Shown here in pieces: positions 23,441-36,800 of a DNA stretch of 64,000 nucleotides; the first letter of the stretch is position 1, and each line of letters opens with the position of its first letter. Origin of the DNA: Costus lasius. Taxonomy: Eukaryota; Streptophyta; Magnoliopsida; Zingiberales; Costaceae. The DNA is taken from the NCBI GenBank assembly GCA_027563935.2, contig CM050453.2:88634665-88698664 (forward strand), written 5' to 3'. The notes below the pieces were generated by a model. It made no database searches and had not been told where the DNA came from. It saw only the letters and a program-made list of their open reading frames with translations. A program made the translations under genes and the position numbers.

Positions 23441-23851
23441 TGTTTGGCCCCGTTTCGAAGCTGATTTTAATTAGTCTTTAAGTAGAAAGCAGTTAGAAAA
23501 CTGTTTGGTAATTGAAAGTAGAAGTAGAAAAAAAAAGCAAAAAAGCAGAAGTTGTGAAAGCTACAATTTGATGTTTTTACAACTTCTGCTTTTCTAAAAA
23601 AAATAATTTACATAATTTTGTTTAAAATTTTAGGTATTACTATTTTAAATAATTTAAAATTTTAACACTAAAAGAAAATAAAATATATGATTATTTTAAA
23701 TAATTTAAAAAATATATTTATTTATTATTTTAATTTTTGACAATAGTTAAAAAGTTATTAACTAAACATCTTATAAATTTTAACAGTGCAGCACAGTATA
23801 GTACAGCGCAGTTTAGCATAGTTATAAAACTATTAATAGTGGGGCCAAACA
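23441..23851. mobile_element. hAT-like MITE (411 bp)
   Basis: Terminal inverted repeats TGTTTGGCCCC and GGGGCCAAACA enclose an AT-rich, non-coding body. Inside, CAGAAGTTGTGAAAGC and its near complement ACAACTTCTGCTTTTC form a hairpin. The GTTTGGCCCC termini are common in plant MITEs. I could not match an 8-bp target-site duplication, so the superfamily call is tentative. Confidence 0.65.
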
Positions 23852-25238
23852 AATCCTAAATATCCAATCCAAAATGCATACTACATGTTATAACAACCTT
23901 TACATGAATCTATTAATAAGGTTTACTTTGAATCACTTAACAAACATTTGAATTTTAGCATGAAGAAAACGGAGGAGTTTTAGAAAGAGGATGTTACAAG
24001 TACGGAAATGGACATTAGAAGAGGAATTTTTTGAACAATAATAGCTCGTTGTCGAACAAGAGAGAAGCTAATAATTAATTCATCAAAGGAAATACTTGAT
24101 TGTACAATTAATTCATCACGGACAGTTGGGCACATCCGGTCGAAATTTTAGTGCTTGAATAGTCTCCCAACTTGGATTCAATCCCAGTCCCACATTTCCA
24201 CACAGTTGACATGACTGCACCATTGTTGGACTCAAGTCAACCTTCATAATAAAAGAACAAACTTGACTTATCAAATGTTACGGTCATGTCATCCTTAATT
24301 CTTCATACTACAGATAATATTTATATGGTGGAAAGCGCAGAGCATCTAACAACTACTCTAGTTCCACACATTTGGGCAAATCCTGTGGAAATTTTAGTGC
24401 TTGAATTCATTTCCAGTTCCACAACTACTCCACGTCAATTAATTACGGATTGAATAGTCCCATGACGAATTCAAGCCAACCCGATCCCTCCATCAATCAA
24501 ACTGAGACATCTATCAAAATTCAATTGTCAATATACTTAATTAAAATACTTACTAAAAAACAAAGAATTAAGTAGAAAAAAATAAAAATATAGACGTAAA
24601 AGATTTGAACACATCGTCAATTATAGACCACATGTGTATGTATATGTAAAACAAATTACTTTCTAAAATTACTACACTTAATAGATGTAATTTAAACCTT
24701 TTATAAATCGGTCCAACAATTGAAAAAAAAAATAGAATTCAGTCAATTATAGTTTATAACAAAATAGTGATGGTAAATTATCATTGCAGAAAATAAATGG
24801 TGAAAGTGAAATTGAAAATAAAGAGACAATATATAATTAATAACTAATAGCTTTATCAATTTAAGTAGTTAAATCCATAACCTTCAAACTAAGAGTCGAA
24901 CATTATTTGAAAGAAAGTAGTCATAAATAACTGAACCTAAATCAACTATCAAAGTATTTGTTTTAACAAATTAAGAAATTCAACAAATACACACAAAAGT
25001 ATTCCTTTCATATTTAAATCTCATTCTTTCACTCACACTCATACATTCATGATAGATTAAGAAACGTAACCAACAGAGAGAGGCCTACCTTGCGCTGCAA
25101 TCTCTCGCTTTTTCAAGGAAAATTCAACAAACATAGAGACACGCTAAGCCACATGTGTAACACTTGGCTCCACATGGTTAACGCAGAAGCAAGTATTTGG
25201 AAGAAACAGAAAAAATGGTAAGATTTTGATCAATCAAA
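23852..25238. other. Upstream region of the receptor kinase gene
   Basis: AT-rich with no coding frame. A phrase GAAATTTTAGTGCTTGAAT occurs at about 24142 and 24390 within a loosely duplicated block, together with TTCAAGCCAACC / CTCAAGTCAACC. Promoter elements of the kinase gene probably lie in the last few hundred bases. Confidence 0.45.
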
Positions 25239-25294
25239 GTCAAGCAATAACCACAAGGGGACGACCTTTTGACTTGACAAGTCAACGTTTTGAC
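25239..25294 (+). promoter_or_regulatory. W-box cluster upstream of the receptor kinase
   Basis: Five TTGAC cores occur within 56 bases: 25239-25243 (as GTCAA), 25269-25273, 25274-25278, 25281-25285 (as GTCAA) and 25290-25294 (TTGACC, a full W box). WRKY factors bind TTGAC(C/T). The cluster ends 73 bases before the ATG. A weak TATA-like TTATAATT lies at 25312-25319, which would imply a short 5' UTR. Confidence 0.55.
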
Positions 25295-25366
25295 CAGAAG
25301 CAGCCCAGCTGGTTATAATTAGAGGACCTAGCAGCAACCTTGTGTTGGAGTGTAAGGGGAAAGAAG

Positions 25367-25430
25367 ATGAAGCTTCTCTTTCTAGTATTCACTCTTTTCA
25401 AGGCAACACTACTTGTTCATAGTCAATCAG
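25367..25430 (+). CDS. Receptor kinase exon 1: signal peptide
   Basis: The 64-nt exon encodes [20 protein letters not shown] plus Ser and the first base of a Gly codon, then GTAAAA. It is a typical secretory signal that continues as GDKLIASN in exon 2, as family members do after the signal. The alternative, reading exon 2 upstream from about 28327, lacks an ATG and a signal of normal form. Confidence 0.75.
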
Positions 25431-28400
25431 GTAAAATTATCTATACATGTGCCCTTACCTTCAAATTTTATTTCTTTTAGGAATAAATTATTCTCTACCC
25501 CAACTATGATCCATAAAATGAGTGTTTCTTATGAATAGTAGAGTTTTGGGATAGGTATGGTTCCTCATTTTCACGGGGTGACCTCTCTCTCCTCTCTTAT
25601 ACAGCCTAAGGATGAATCCTAGTGTTCTAATGAAATAGTGCTGTAGCTACGAGTGATTGTTGTTAAGGACTTGGCAAATTAGACATCTTATCTCAAATTT
25701 TCAACCCCTTTCTCATGGGTTATCATCAGGTTTAACGCCCCCAAGATGGTTCATCGATAAAGTATTTGTCCACATACTTTCAATATCGAATAACTAAAAG
25801 TAGAGAATTGAAAAGAGCAAAGGATAAATGAGAGTGAATGCAAAGTGAAGCTTTAGCCGTCCCTCTTATCTAGGAGAGGCAAGCAAACGGCTATGTTAAG
25901 ATTCACCAAATTAAGTAATCTTAATTAGGAAGGCTAATAATAATTTTGCCGCACGTTTCACCTAATCATAGTGAGCTTAAAGGTTAATAACTAATTAAAA
26001 TATATTAAAAAATATGCTATTAAAAGCTATTAAAATAATAAATAATTATGAGAAATATAAAAATGTGAAATTAAAAACTCATGTGAAAAAAAGTCTTGCA
26101 ACGAGTTACACCCGCACCCACACTAAGCGTTGCAAGGGCGGAAGAATTCATTATAAACCCAAGATTTTTTTTTTAGTTTTTTCACATGGAACTAATAAAC
26201 TTTTGAGTTTTTACTTAAAACTCTAAAGTTGTGTTTCCTTAGAAGGAATCCAAGGCAAAAAGAAGGAAAAAAATACTTAATTAATGCTTCTTTTTACTGT
26301 AGATTTCTTCTAAGAAAATACAGCATAACAATAAAAGTGATAGTATTTGACACCAAAGAAGAAAATAGAAGATTAGGAAAAAGGATAAATAGAAGGAAAG
26401 AAGAAAAAAAAGGAAGGCCATAGTGCCAACTGAAATTTCTCTCAATGATGACATATATATATATATTTCATATTCTTCTCTCCACCAGTTACATTCCATT
26501 CAACCCTTGGCCAATTAATTTATGATTTAGCCTAATCAACAACCAAATAAAATAAAACTCTAATACGAGAAGAGGACAAAAATACTCATAGGGTTATAAT
26601 TAATTCCATAGAATTTACATAATATTCTTTTAAAAAATTATAACAAAGAAAATATTCTTGACTTTTTTTTACTTATTGGCACCCAACATCAATTGTGACA
26701 ACATCGTAAAAGCAACCTTTTTAAATAGTAAAGACTTAAATGCAATTAAAATGTATTAGAAATCAATTAGCCATGGGATTCAAGCCTCCCTTTGCAAGGT
26801 GTTGCATCAAAGTGTGCATCTAATGGTGGTTTTAGATGAACCTCAAGATACTTTAGGTAAGCTTCGTTATATTGTCTAACTCCCTATTGTCTTTTTTTAG
26901 TAGTTGAAATCTATTTATATATTGTGTTTATAAAAATATGTAGTACTTTAAATCGACTCCTTGGCTTGCTCAAGGTTAGTGTCCATCACAAATTATATAA
27001 TATACTTTGGGCTAATCTTCTGAAAATGACAATCTTCATAGGTTCACAAATGTAGGTAGCATCATCGTAATAAGCCATTGCATCTATTGACAGATAAACA
27101 AAAACTTAATGATGAAAATAAATAAGAAATGTTATGGTTCTTATTCTAGTTAGCCTTGTTTAAGCATCATACATGATAGTTATGTTGAAGTCCTCCTATT
27201 GGCACTTCATGCTCTAGACCTATGCTACATTCTTCAATTGCATTGTCAAAAAAGAGTGCTTGACAATCTTGTAGGGTGTTGGTAGTTGAATTCTAAGGAT
27301 GAAACTTTGAATTTTGGGCACCATTACATAACAATAAATGTCCAGTGCAAAATAAGAAGTTATCCAACTGAAGTGGAATAATTTTGCTTAGCCCAATCAA
27401 ATGTGTAACATTTTTTGGTCTTTATGTATGCATTGTCAACCTATGCTTGCTTCCTTATTTGCAATAGAAAGATTCTAAGGTTAACATTGATGAATCTCAA
27501 TCCATTAATTCTATGCTTGAGCCCAAATAAGGCCCCGATGCCACATTAGCCACTAGCACAAGCTATTTGGCTTTTGGAGCCTCCATATATTCATACTTGG
27601 TTTATCTAATATATGATTAATGGTGATCTTTAGCACTTCCATGACCATAGCCATTGTTCGCCTCATAATGAGGTCATTCGGCATACCTCACAAAAGTAGA
27701 TTGGAAGTCCTGCATGAAAGTATATTAGGCCATCGAAACATAGATAGCCAACTCTATCCCTATATCCTTCGTGCCTTAATCTCATTGCCTCCTACACTAA
27801 TATTAGGATTGCTCCGATGCAAGTTAGTTGAAGTCTGTATGCTCTTCAAATTCAAATGGTTTGTTAATACAATATAAATCCAATTGGATGGAATGTAGGT
27901 TAAATTTCATGGGAGACCTTGGTAGATTATGTAGCATCAGGGTAGCTACTAGCAAGCTCTTGTATGACACAAATAATGCCTCTCTCTTGAAAATAATGTT
28001 GCATTGATGCATGGCTAATTGTGGCAATTATCTCATACTTTTTTAAGTGGGATCGATATTCTATAGTTTAGAGCCCTAGAATAATAATTAAAATGAATTT
28101 AGAGAGTGAGAGCAAGAGAGAGAGTTAGAAAGAAATTAGAGAATTTGAGAGTTTAGGTGAAGTTCTAGAGCTTTAGACGTTTGGAGAGCAGTACGAGGGA
28201 TTATAAATCACGTTTGGAGAGCAGTAATAATCATACACTAGAAATCTATTGCTTTGTTTTTCAGGATCATAATCGAAGATAGGTGGTAAGTACATATCAC
28301 GTTGTTGTCCATGGTTTTCACTCTTTTTGGAACTGCTACTCCTCAAGATTTTGGTATTTAAGTATGAACCATGCCATAAATTTGAATTTCAATGTCATTT

Positions 28401-31400
28401 TCTCATTGCAGGAGATAAATTAATAGCTAGCAATTCCATTGTGGATGGTCAAACATTAGTCTCCGCTGGCGGGGTCTTTGAACTAGGTTTTTTCAAACTT
28501 GGTGATAATAATAAAAAGTTCCTAGGAATATGGTTTGGAAACATCGCAGTACAAACTATAGTATGGGTTGCCAATAGAGACACTCCTTTGGAGAACACAG
28601 GTGGAACTCTCAATATTACTGCTAATGGAAATCTAGCCATCTTCGATAGCACTGGATTTATTGTGTGGTCAACCAACACATCCAACATCAACCCCATGTT
28701 GCAGCTACAAGATACTGGCAATCTTGTGTTAACCGAGGGAGCCTCAAATGGCAGCATCTTATGGCAAAGCTTTGATCATCCAACTGATACACTTCTTTCC
28801 GGCATGAGGTTAGGATTTGATTATAGAAGAAACCTTTCCAAGTACCTTACATCATGGAAAAACGCTTTTGACCCTTCTCTAGGGGAGTATGTGGGTAGAA
28901 TCGAAAACCTGGGAGTACGTCGCTTGTTGAAAGGGACCATTTGTATTTATCGCAGTGGACCATCGCCAAACATTCAAACAGATGGCTTATTCCAGTTTCA
29001 GTACACTAGCAACCAAGATGAGATGTCCTACGGATTCAATATTTTGGATCCTACTGTTCAAGCGAGAGGAATTTTGAATTGGGAGGGAAAGTATCAACGC
29101 TTAACATGGACAAAAGGGAGGAGCAGCGAGTGGAAACTTTTCTGGGAGGTACCAAATGACCTGTGTGATCAGTACGCCAATTGCGGAGTCAATTGCATGT
29201 GTACCACGTCCTACTCACCTCGATGCCAATGCTTGGAGGGTTTTGTTCCCAAGGAAAATGAAGAGTGGAGAATGAGGCAGAACACTGATGGATGTGTGAG
29301 GAGGTCAGCTTTGAATTGTTCGACGGATGGGTTTCTTCCATTGCAGAATATAAAACTGCCAGACAATCTCAATGCCTATAACAAGTCTGCTGATGAATGT
29401 TTGAGTTGGTGCATGAAGAATTGCTCTTGCACCGGATATGCTATGATTGAAGGCGGGATGTGTCTTACTTGGTATGGTGATCTTCTTGACATTAGACAGT
29501 TTACTGATCGGGGAGATGTGATGTACATCCGGCTTGCAGCTTCTGAATTAGGTAAATTTTGTTTTCTTATATTTATGGATACCAATTTTACTAGAAATCT
29601 AAAATAATTTGCAAGGATTATAAAACAAATAAGTCAATTTGTAGCTTTCCAAAATATCAGACCTAATTTGCAAATCTAATAAGGTGCATGGTACAATTTG
29701 CACTTTAACTCTGAGAAAATAAGGGATCATCTACATGTTTTTCTGAAATTGTATTGTCGTACTACATTGTGATTTTTGGAGAATTCCATAGCTATTGCAA
29801 ATCTTGTATTTTGAAGTCTACGCTACAGCAACAAGCAACCGAACTATATGAACTTACATTCCAAATAAATATTCAGCAGAATATACAATTAACTATGGCA
29901 TAATGCACAATCTTTAATAGCCAAAGATGATTTTAATCATAAAAATATTCTTGCAGGAAGTACTGGGAAAAAGAATCCTAGTAAGATCAAGCTCATTTCT
30001 GTAGCACTTGGGATTTTTGTGTTGGCTTGTCTGTTTTTAATTCTGTGGTTGAAGTGGAAAAGAAGACAAGGTATGTCCACTTTAACTTTATATGGATAAT
30101 CAATTTAATCTAGAGAATCAATTAGTTCGCTTTTGCGCTTAAATATGTTATTGCCCCTGAGAAAAGCATTATTGAATTGATACTCTCCTTAGGACTAAAA
30201 ATTATATTAGTCATATTATCAATATGTAGAATAGTTATCATAATTTTAAAACAATTAGTACTAAATAAGAGTGCATAGAAATTAAGATAGCTCAGTTTTG
30301 AAATTGCAATTCAGTTTAATGACATTTGTAAATTGGAAAGGAATGCAGAGCTACTTTGATTAATTAAAATCATGAATCAGGCAAGCTAAAGAAGTCGCAT
30401 AGCCAGAGAAACACAGATGATGAACTAGAGTTACCTTTGTTTGATTTGTTCATAATCAAAAAAGCTACGGAGAACTTCTCAAAAGAAAATATAATCGGTC
30501 ATGGAGGATTTGGCCCAGTTTACAAGGTAATCTCATCTTTTACTATAAATATAAATCTACCTAAATTGTTATAATTTGCAGGGAAAATTGGAAGATGGAG
30601 TTGAGATTGCTGTCAAAAGGTTGTCTAAAGATTCTCACCAGGGCATAGATGAGTTCAAAACCGAAGTTCAATTGATTGCCAAACTACAACACAAAAATTT
30701 AGTTCGATTGCTTGGCTGTTGCACTGAGGAGGAGGAACGAATATTGGTTTATGAGTATATGCAAAACAAGAGCTTGGATTCTTTTATTTTTGGTATGACC
30801 TACTGACCTTTCTTTTAATTTATATTGTGAAAATCTATTGAATATAGTTTATAATTTTCATTAAATTATGAAAAATAATACTAATACTACATATATATAA
30901 TAATCAGCAGGATCACATGCATAACAAAAGTTGTAAGTAGGGGAAGTTTGGATCATAAACATAATAATCGATATAATAAGGGTTATCGGATACATTTTGA
31001 GCATAAAACTCAACTTTATTATAATTTTGGTTTACATAGTAAAGGATGCAATTCATATTGTTATTCTATTAGAAAGATAAGAAAGATCAAATTAGCTTTC
31101 ACAACATGTGTATTGCATAATCTCTCTTATTGATGTTGCTTTTACATTGCTTCCTTCAACAAATGGTGCTAGATTATAGTTAGACATTGCATGCTCTTGT
31201 TTGGTGGCTAATCTAATCAAAACTCCATGGCAATTGCAATGAAATGTCACAAGCATGCTGAGTTCATACGGTAGTTTCGCAAACATCATAGGAAAAAATG
31301 GTGGAGAAGTTAATAGAAGCTGGGTAAATCTTAAAATTTCTTAAGAGAGCCAGCTCCCTAGAAAATGCATTCGTCTAGATGGAAGTTGGGTTTGAATACG

Positions 31401-33838
31401 AAGAAGTACAAGCATTACATGTAACTAGGTAGTAGAAAATCTCCATCTCCCTTAAGAGGGTCAGCTCCCTTGATTATAAGCTTTACCAAAGCTTAATAAG
31501 GCTCTTTTAAGTCTTTTTCTTTTAATAACAAAAAATCTCCATCTCCCTTTCAAAATAGCCTAAAATACAATTGCACCTAAAATGCTATATGTCGATCAGA
31601 ATATCATCAAATTATCACTCTAACATGAGTATTGGAATAGTCATTCTCGAGATCATGATGCCCATCAACTCTCCCTAGGTAAAAAAAAAGTTTACTTGTT
31701 GGGAATATGAACTCTAATATGCCTTCTGGAGATTAGTTGTGAGTTTCTTCTTTCAGTAATTCTTTCAAAATTTAGGAGTCATCTACTACAATAAACTAGA
31801 TACCATCTAGTTTGTTTATTATCACAAGGAAACATGACTGATAATCAAAAGTAGTGTCAATATACTCTGGAGCTCCATATTGCACTATGACATTAGGGTG
31901 TAGGGGAGACAACTATTATTCTTAGTACTTAACTCATACTCTTCACTGGTTTATATTAGGGGTGATAAATTTTCCACCTTAAAATGTTGATGCTATCTCC
32001 GAAGACCTAATAAATATGCATTAATACTTAGATTTTGCTTGATCTCTTAAATATTGGATATTTTAAATATTATTTTAGTTTTTGCTTGGAGCTTCAAGAT
32101 GACTTTAAGTACGAATCTCAAAATTTTTTTCTGTATTGTACTTTTGTATACTAGTTTCACAATGTAATTAATATATTCGTAGGGAATGAGCAATATATAA
32201 TGTAGCAGAAAAATAAATTTTCATTCCCCTTCAAGGATCCAAATGAAAGAAAAAAAAACCAATTAATAGTTCAAAACTATACCTTTTAAAGCGTCACAAG
32301 TCGAATCACTATAGCAACACAATATGATCATCTCACCACCATGATATCCATACATGATCCAATGCAATCTCTTTCTTCTTCTCATCTCATGTGTAGAAGG
32401 TGATGGCAATAATGGATAAAGTGGGACACAAGATGAAAGGGGCAACACCCAAGATAAAGGAGGAGGTGCTTCTTTTATTTTTCCATTGTAATGTCTTAAC
32501 ATCTATCTCATTTAAGCATGACGATACCCCATTTTACATAAAAAAAGTGAAGTGTATGCTTAGGATTTAACATTTGACGGTGCCTTTCTACAAACAAGCA
32601 CAAATGCCTAGGGTTAGGATTTTAAGTGTCTAACTCTTTCCAATTTTGGTTGTCTCCTCCTATGTATGCCTAGCCTATATGTCCATGTCTCGACATGTGA
32701 TATGTTCAAATTTTGAATTAAACTCTTTAATTCTATTATACAAAAGAAAAAAAAAATCCACATATTTGGGTCTAAACCATGACCATATGCCACTTGGTAA
32801 TCACTATTACCATGATGCCACTTGACAATAATTATCATAATTGGGATTCAAATTCAATCTAATTGTGTGACCCATTAGTTTCTTGTGATATGAGTAGTAA
32901 CATTATAATATCATTATAATGTTATAAATAGTAAGCATAGCCTAGCATTACATTATTGTAACCTAAGTCATAAAAATATTAAGATTCGACATAATTTTTT
33001 ATGATAATATTCTTGTAAAGTTTAATCTCATTGTCCTTGATATCTAGATAGACCATAAGTCATGGAATATCTCATGCCCGCTCTCCCTCTCATGCTTTTC
33101 TTGCAACCTTCTTCATCATTGTTGTCGTCGCCATCGTCATTGCTATCGTTGTCATTGTCATCACCGTTGCCATTGTCGTCATCATCGTCACCATCGTCAT
33201 CGACATAAAAATTAAAAAAATAGAGTATGTTTATCAATCTTTCTAAATTTCTTTCCTTCTAAATAAACACAATGATGGAAAATCTTACTATTTTCTTTCT
33301 TCTTTATTTTCCGTTCTTTCTTACTTTCTTTTCCTTTTAACTTTCTTTGTTTCCTACTAAACATAGCATAAGGGTCTGTTTTCTTGGGAGGAAAACTAGA
33401 GGGAAAGGAAAGAAAAATAAGTTGGAGAAAACACAACGCCACTTCGCCAGACTTTTGAAATTAATTTTGCTTCTTCTTTTCCTTCCTTCCAAGGAAACAG
33501 GATATGAATTATTTTTTTTCCCTCGAGTTTTCTTTCCTTGCAGTTTTTCATTCCTTACAGTTTTCCTTCCCTCCAAGGAAACAGAGGATAAATGTTTTAC
33601 ACTCATATAACAATCCGTGCAATATTCTGATGGTGGGTCTATCCAATTTATTGTTCTCGAACATACTCATGTGTTGACTTGATATCTCATATAATAAGAA
33701 CTCTTTGTCATTAGTCACTAGTCTCAATATGTTATTGTTTTCAATCTATAATATTACTTGACTTTGGGACATTTGAAAATAATTATATTATTCTAGGGAT
33801 ATTATTATAATTATTTTTATTATGTAGATATCAAGTAA

Positions 33839-33870
<32 letters not shown>

Positions 33871-36800
33871 TCTTTATTAAAAATATAAATATGAACAAGA
33901 TAAAATGTATGCTAAAATTATCCTCTTATGATTGGTCTTTAGGGCATATTCCAACATATATGTCCATGAAGTTTGACAATCACTATAACTTAACTTTAAA
34001 TTATCAGATCCAATAACCTTAGTCCCATGTATGTGTAAATGATTGTGCTCATGGCTCAATATACAATTATTTTGTTCTTAGTTCCCACTTTATTTTGGAT
34101 AATAAAAGTTAATTATTGCATATATTTTTACCAAAATAGGGTGCCATGGACTCAATATTTTTCTAGACACTCGAGTATGAAAAATCGTAATGGTTATTGC
34201 ATAGCACAAGCTCTCTGTGCAAAAGATAGTATCTCTTAACAAATTATGTAATAATGAAGAATTTGTTATCGTAAGTTGAGATTTCTCTGCTTATCATAAT
34301 TTAACTTCTTAGTAAAGGATGTCCTAGGAAGCTCCTAAAAAAGGGTTCATCCAATATTGACCTCTAAGGTAGCACATGGTACCTCAAAAACTATAGAGAA
34401 TAAGGGAATTATAGAATAGACATGGAGGTCAATTGGATCTTAATTTCTATAATGGATTTATTAGAGGACAATGCTCAATGAAATTCTTCCTTCATTAGGT
34501 AGTTATTGGGATTTTAATTGAGCTAGATACACATGAACCAATGATAGAATGTAGTTAATCCATGGAAGCTATGAGCTTCAAATAGAGTTATTGGTTAGCC
34601 AATTATATATGAACCTCACTTTTCTAGAGCTAGTTCAAAGCCCTTAAGCTAGCATGATAAATCTAGGAACAATAATAGAGTTTAAGGGACACTTCTTTAT
34701 AGGGCTTCAAGTACTATCAACATATCAGTTTACCATGGTGCTAGTAAATGAATAAACCTTGTTCTTTTTTATAATTCAAGATCACTAGCATAAAACAATA
34801 TTCAAAACCTTGTTTCTTTGCATCTAGACAAAATCCTTCTGTTCTAAGAACCTTATGTTGTGTTTACTAGGAAGAATGAAAATATAGAGGGAAGGGGAAA
34901 AAAGAGAGATGAATGTGAGGGAGGAAGGGATTGTGGGTCACGTGAAAGCAGCTAGAGAAAAGAGGGGAAGCTGATGCAGCAACTATTAGGAGGGATGGTC
35001 CTTAGCACCGTACTCTAGGGGAATTACACAATGCTCAGTGAAAACGTGAGAGGGTCGTTAGACGAGGGAAGGAAAAGCGTATCAGAAAATGCAGGGAAAT
35101 CAATAGAAGCACGATGAAAGCGACGTAGAACTCGATCGGGGCAACACTAATGAAAACGAAAATGAATGGCACTCAACTATTGAATAACACACTAACCTCT
35201 TAGCATTTTTTTGCAACTCACTTAGCGCAATAAGCTCAGCATGCATCGGGGACAGCGGTTGCAACGGACAGCTCGCGCGCCTATGAATCTGAAAACAAAC
35301 CAAAAGACAAGATGTCCAACCACGCCTCCGATGAATGGATACTCGTGGGGGTGAGGGGAAAGGAAACTCGCAGCAAATGAAAGCAAATGGACAACAAAGT
35401 AACAAATAGGCGAACCTGACCCACCGGAAAGGTGGGATTTACTTCAATCGAAAAGCAGAAAATAACTTGGAATCGAGGCATTCCTCGACCCGGACAACGA
35501 CGAAGGCGAGGCTCCGGCTCGACTTCTACAAACGCTGGAGACTCTAACTCACCAGGAGGTCTCTCCACTCCAAGAGAACTGAGGAACACACCAGCCCAAC
35601 CTCCTCTTTTATAGAATAGAGGGGTGGGAATAAGACAAAATACACACAAGACACTCAACCTTAACAAACTACCTACTCCAACAGGCCACTAAAGTGGTCA
35701 AGCTGCGACTAAAGATGAAATGTAACAAACTCCTAACTAATATTCTTCAGGGCAGGTGGCGTGATTCTGCGTCTTCGTACGATCATGGCTTAGACGCGCT
35801 CCGAGCACATGGCGATGAGGCAGTAGAATTTTGATGTTGTGGGCTGCGTAACTACCGTCGCGGCCCGCTCTTGGGCCATGTTGTTGCTGAGGTTGAGTGG
35901 CCCACTTGGGTTGGGGGCCCCAAGGGGTTGGCCGGAGGCGCCCTTGGGCTGAATTGTCGTGGCGTGAGAGGAAGGAGTGTTGACGAAGCCCGTGAGGTGA
36001 TTCGGTGGTTTGCCTTGATGTTGAGATTGTCGGATCGTCACCTTGTGGAGCTCCTTTGGGTCATCCTGGGATGGAGCAATATGGTAGGGAGGGTGACTGA
36101 CGTCGAAGTGCGGTCGTCGGGGCTCCATAGTATCTTCAGGGTCGAACACGGCCTGGCCGTGTTGCGACGCACGGCCGTGTTCAGCTACAGGTTGGCTGGC
36201 CGAGGCGGGCACGGCTTGGAACACGGGTGTGTCGGCGGCCGTGGCGAGCTCGTCGCTGTTGGCCGAGAGGAACACGAGTTGGCCGTGTCGGGACGCACGG
36301 CCGTGTCTGGCTGCAGGAAGTTTGGCCGAGAGAAGCATGGGTGGTGCCACGAGCGTGTCGGTGGTCGTGGCGATCTCGGTGTTGTTGGCTGAGAAGAACA
36401 TGGGCTGGCCGTGCCGGGGCGCACGGTCGTGTCGGGCTGTAGGAAACTTGGCCGAGGAGATTACGGGTGGTGCCACGGGCGTGTCATTGGCCATGGCGGT
36501 GTTCGCGCCCCTGGACGCTCCTGTCACGGCCATGATTGGAAGCACGGCCTGGCCGTGTTTAGCTCTGGGAAGCTCTGTTTGCGCCACAAATTTCCAAAAA
36601 AAATCCTGGGGCCCTGGGGAGCTTCCCCAAGTGTCTTCCAAGGAGCTTGGGCCGGCTTCCTGTAGGTTCGTGTGCCCGATTTCTCCTGCATTAGAAGCCC
36701 TAGCACGGCAGTGGTGGCAAGGGGTAGGGCAGCATCGGCGAGCAGTAAACCGGCATCGGCGGGAGATAAGTAGGCGATGACATCATCGAGAGGCGAGCGC

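Noticed and set aside
28327..29607. A 426-residue open frame that could be the start of the receptor kinase
   Set aside because: Its first codon is TTG, not ATG, and it runs into intron 3' sequence and past the GT at 29552. The separate signal exon at 25367 fits better in phase and content.
33028..33237. Minus-strand Asp-rich frame
   Set aside because: It is the translation of a trinucleotide repeat with no conserved context.
35871..36780. Plus-strand frames opposite the repeat-bearing minus-strand frame
   Set aside because: They mirror the same GC-rich 126-nt repeats in other frames, and none has a domain.
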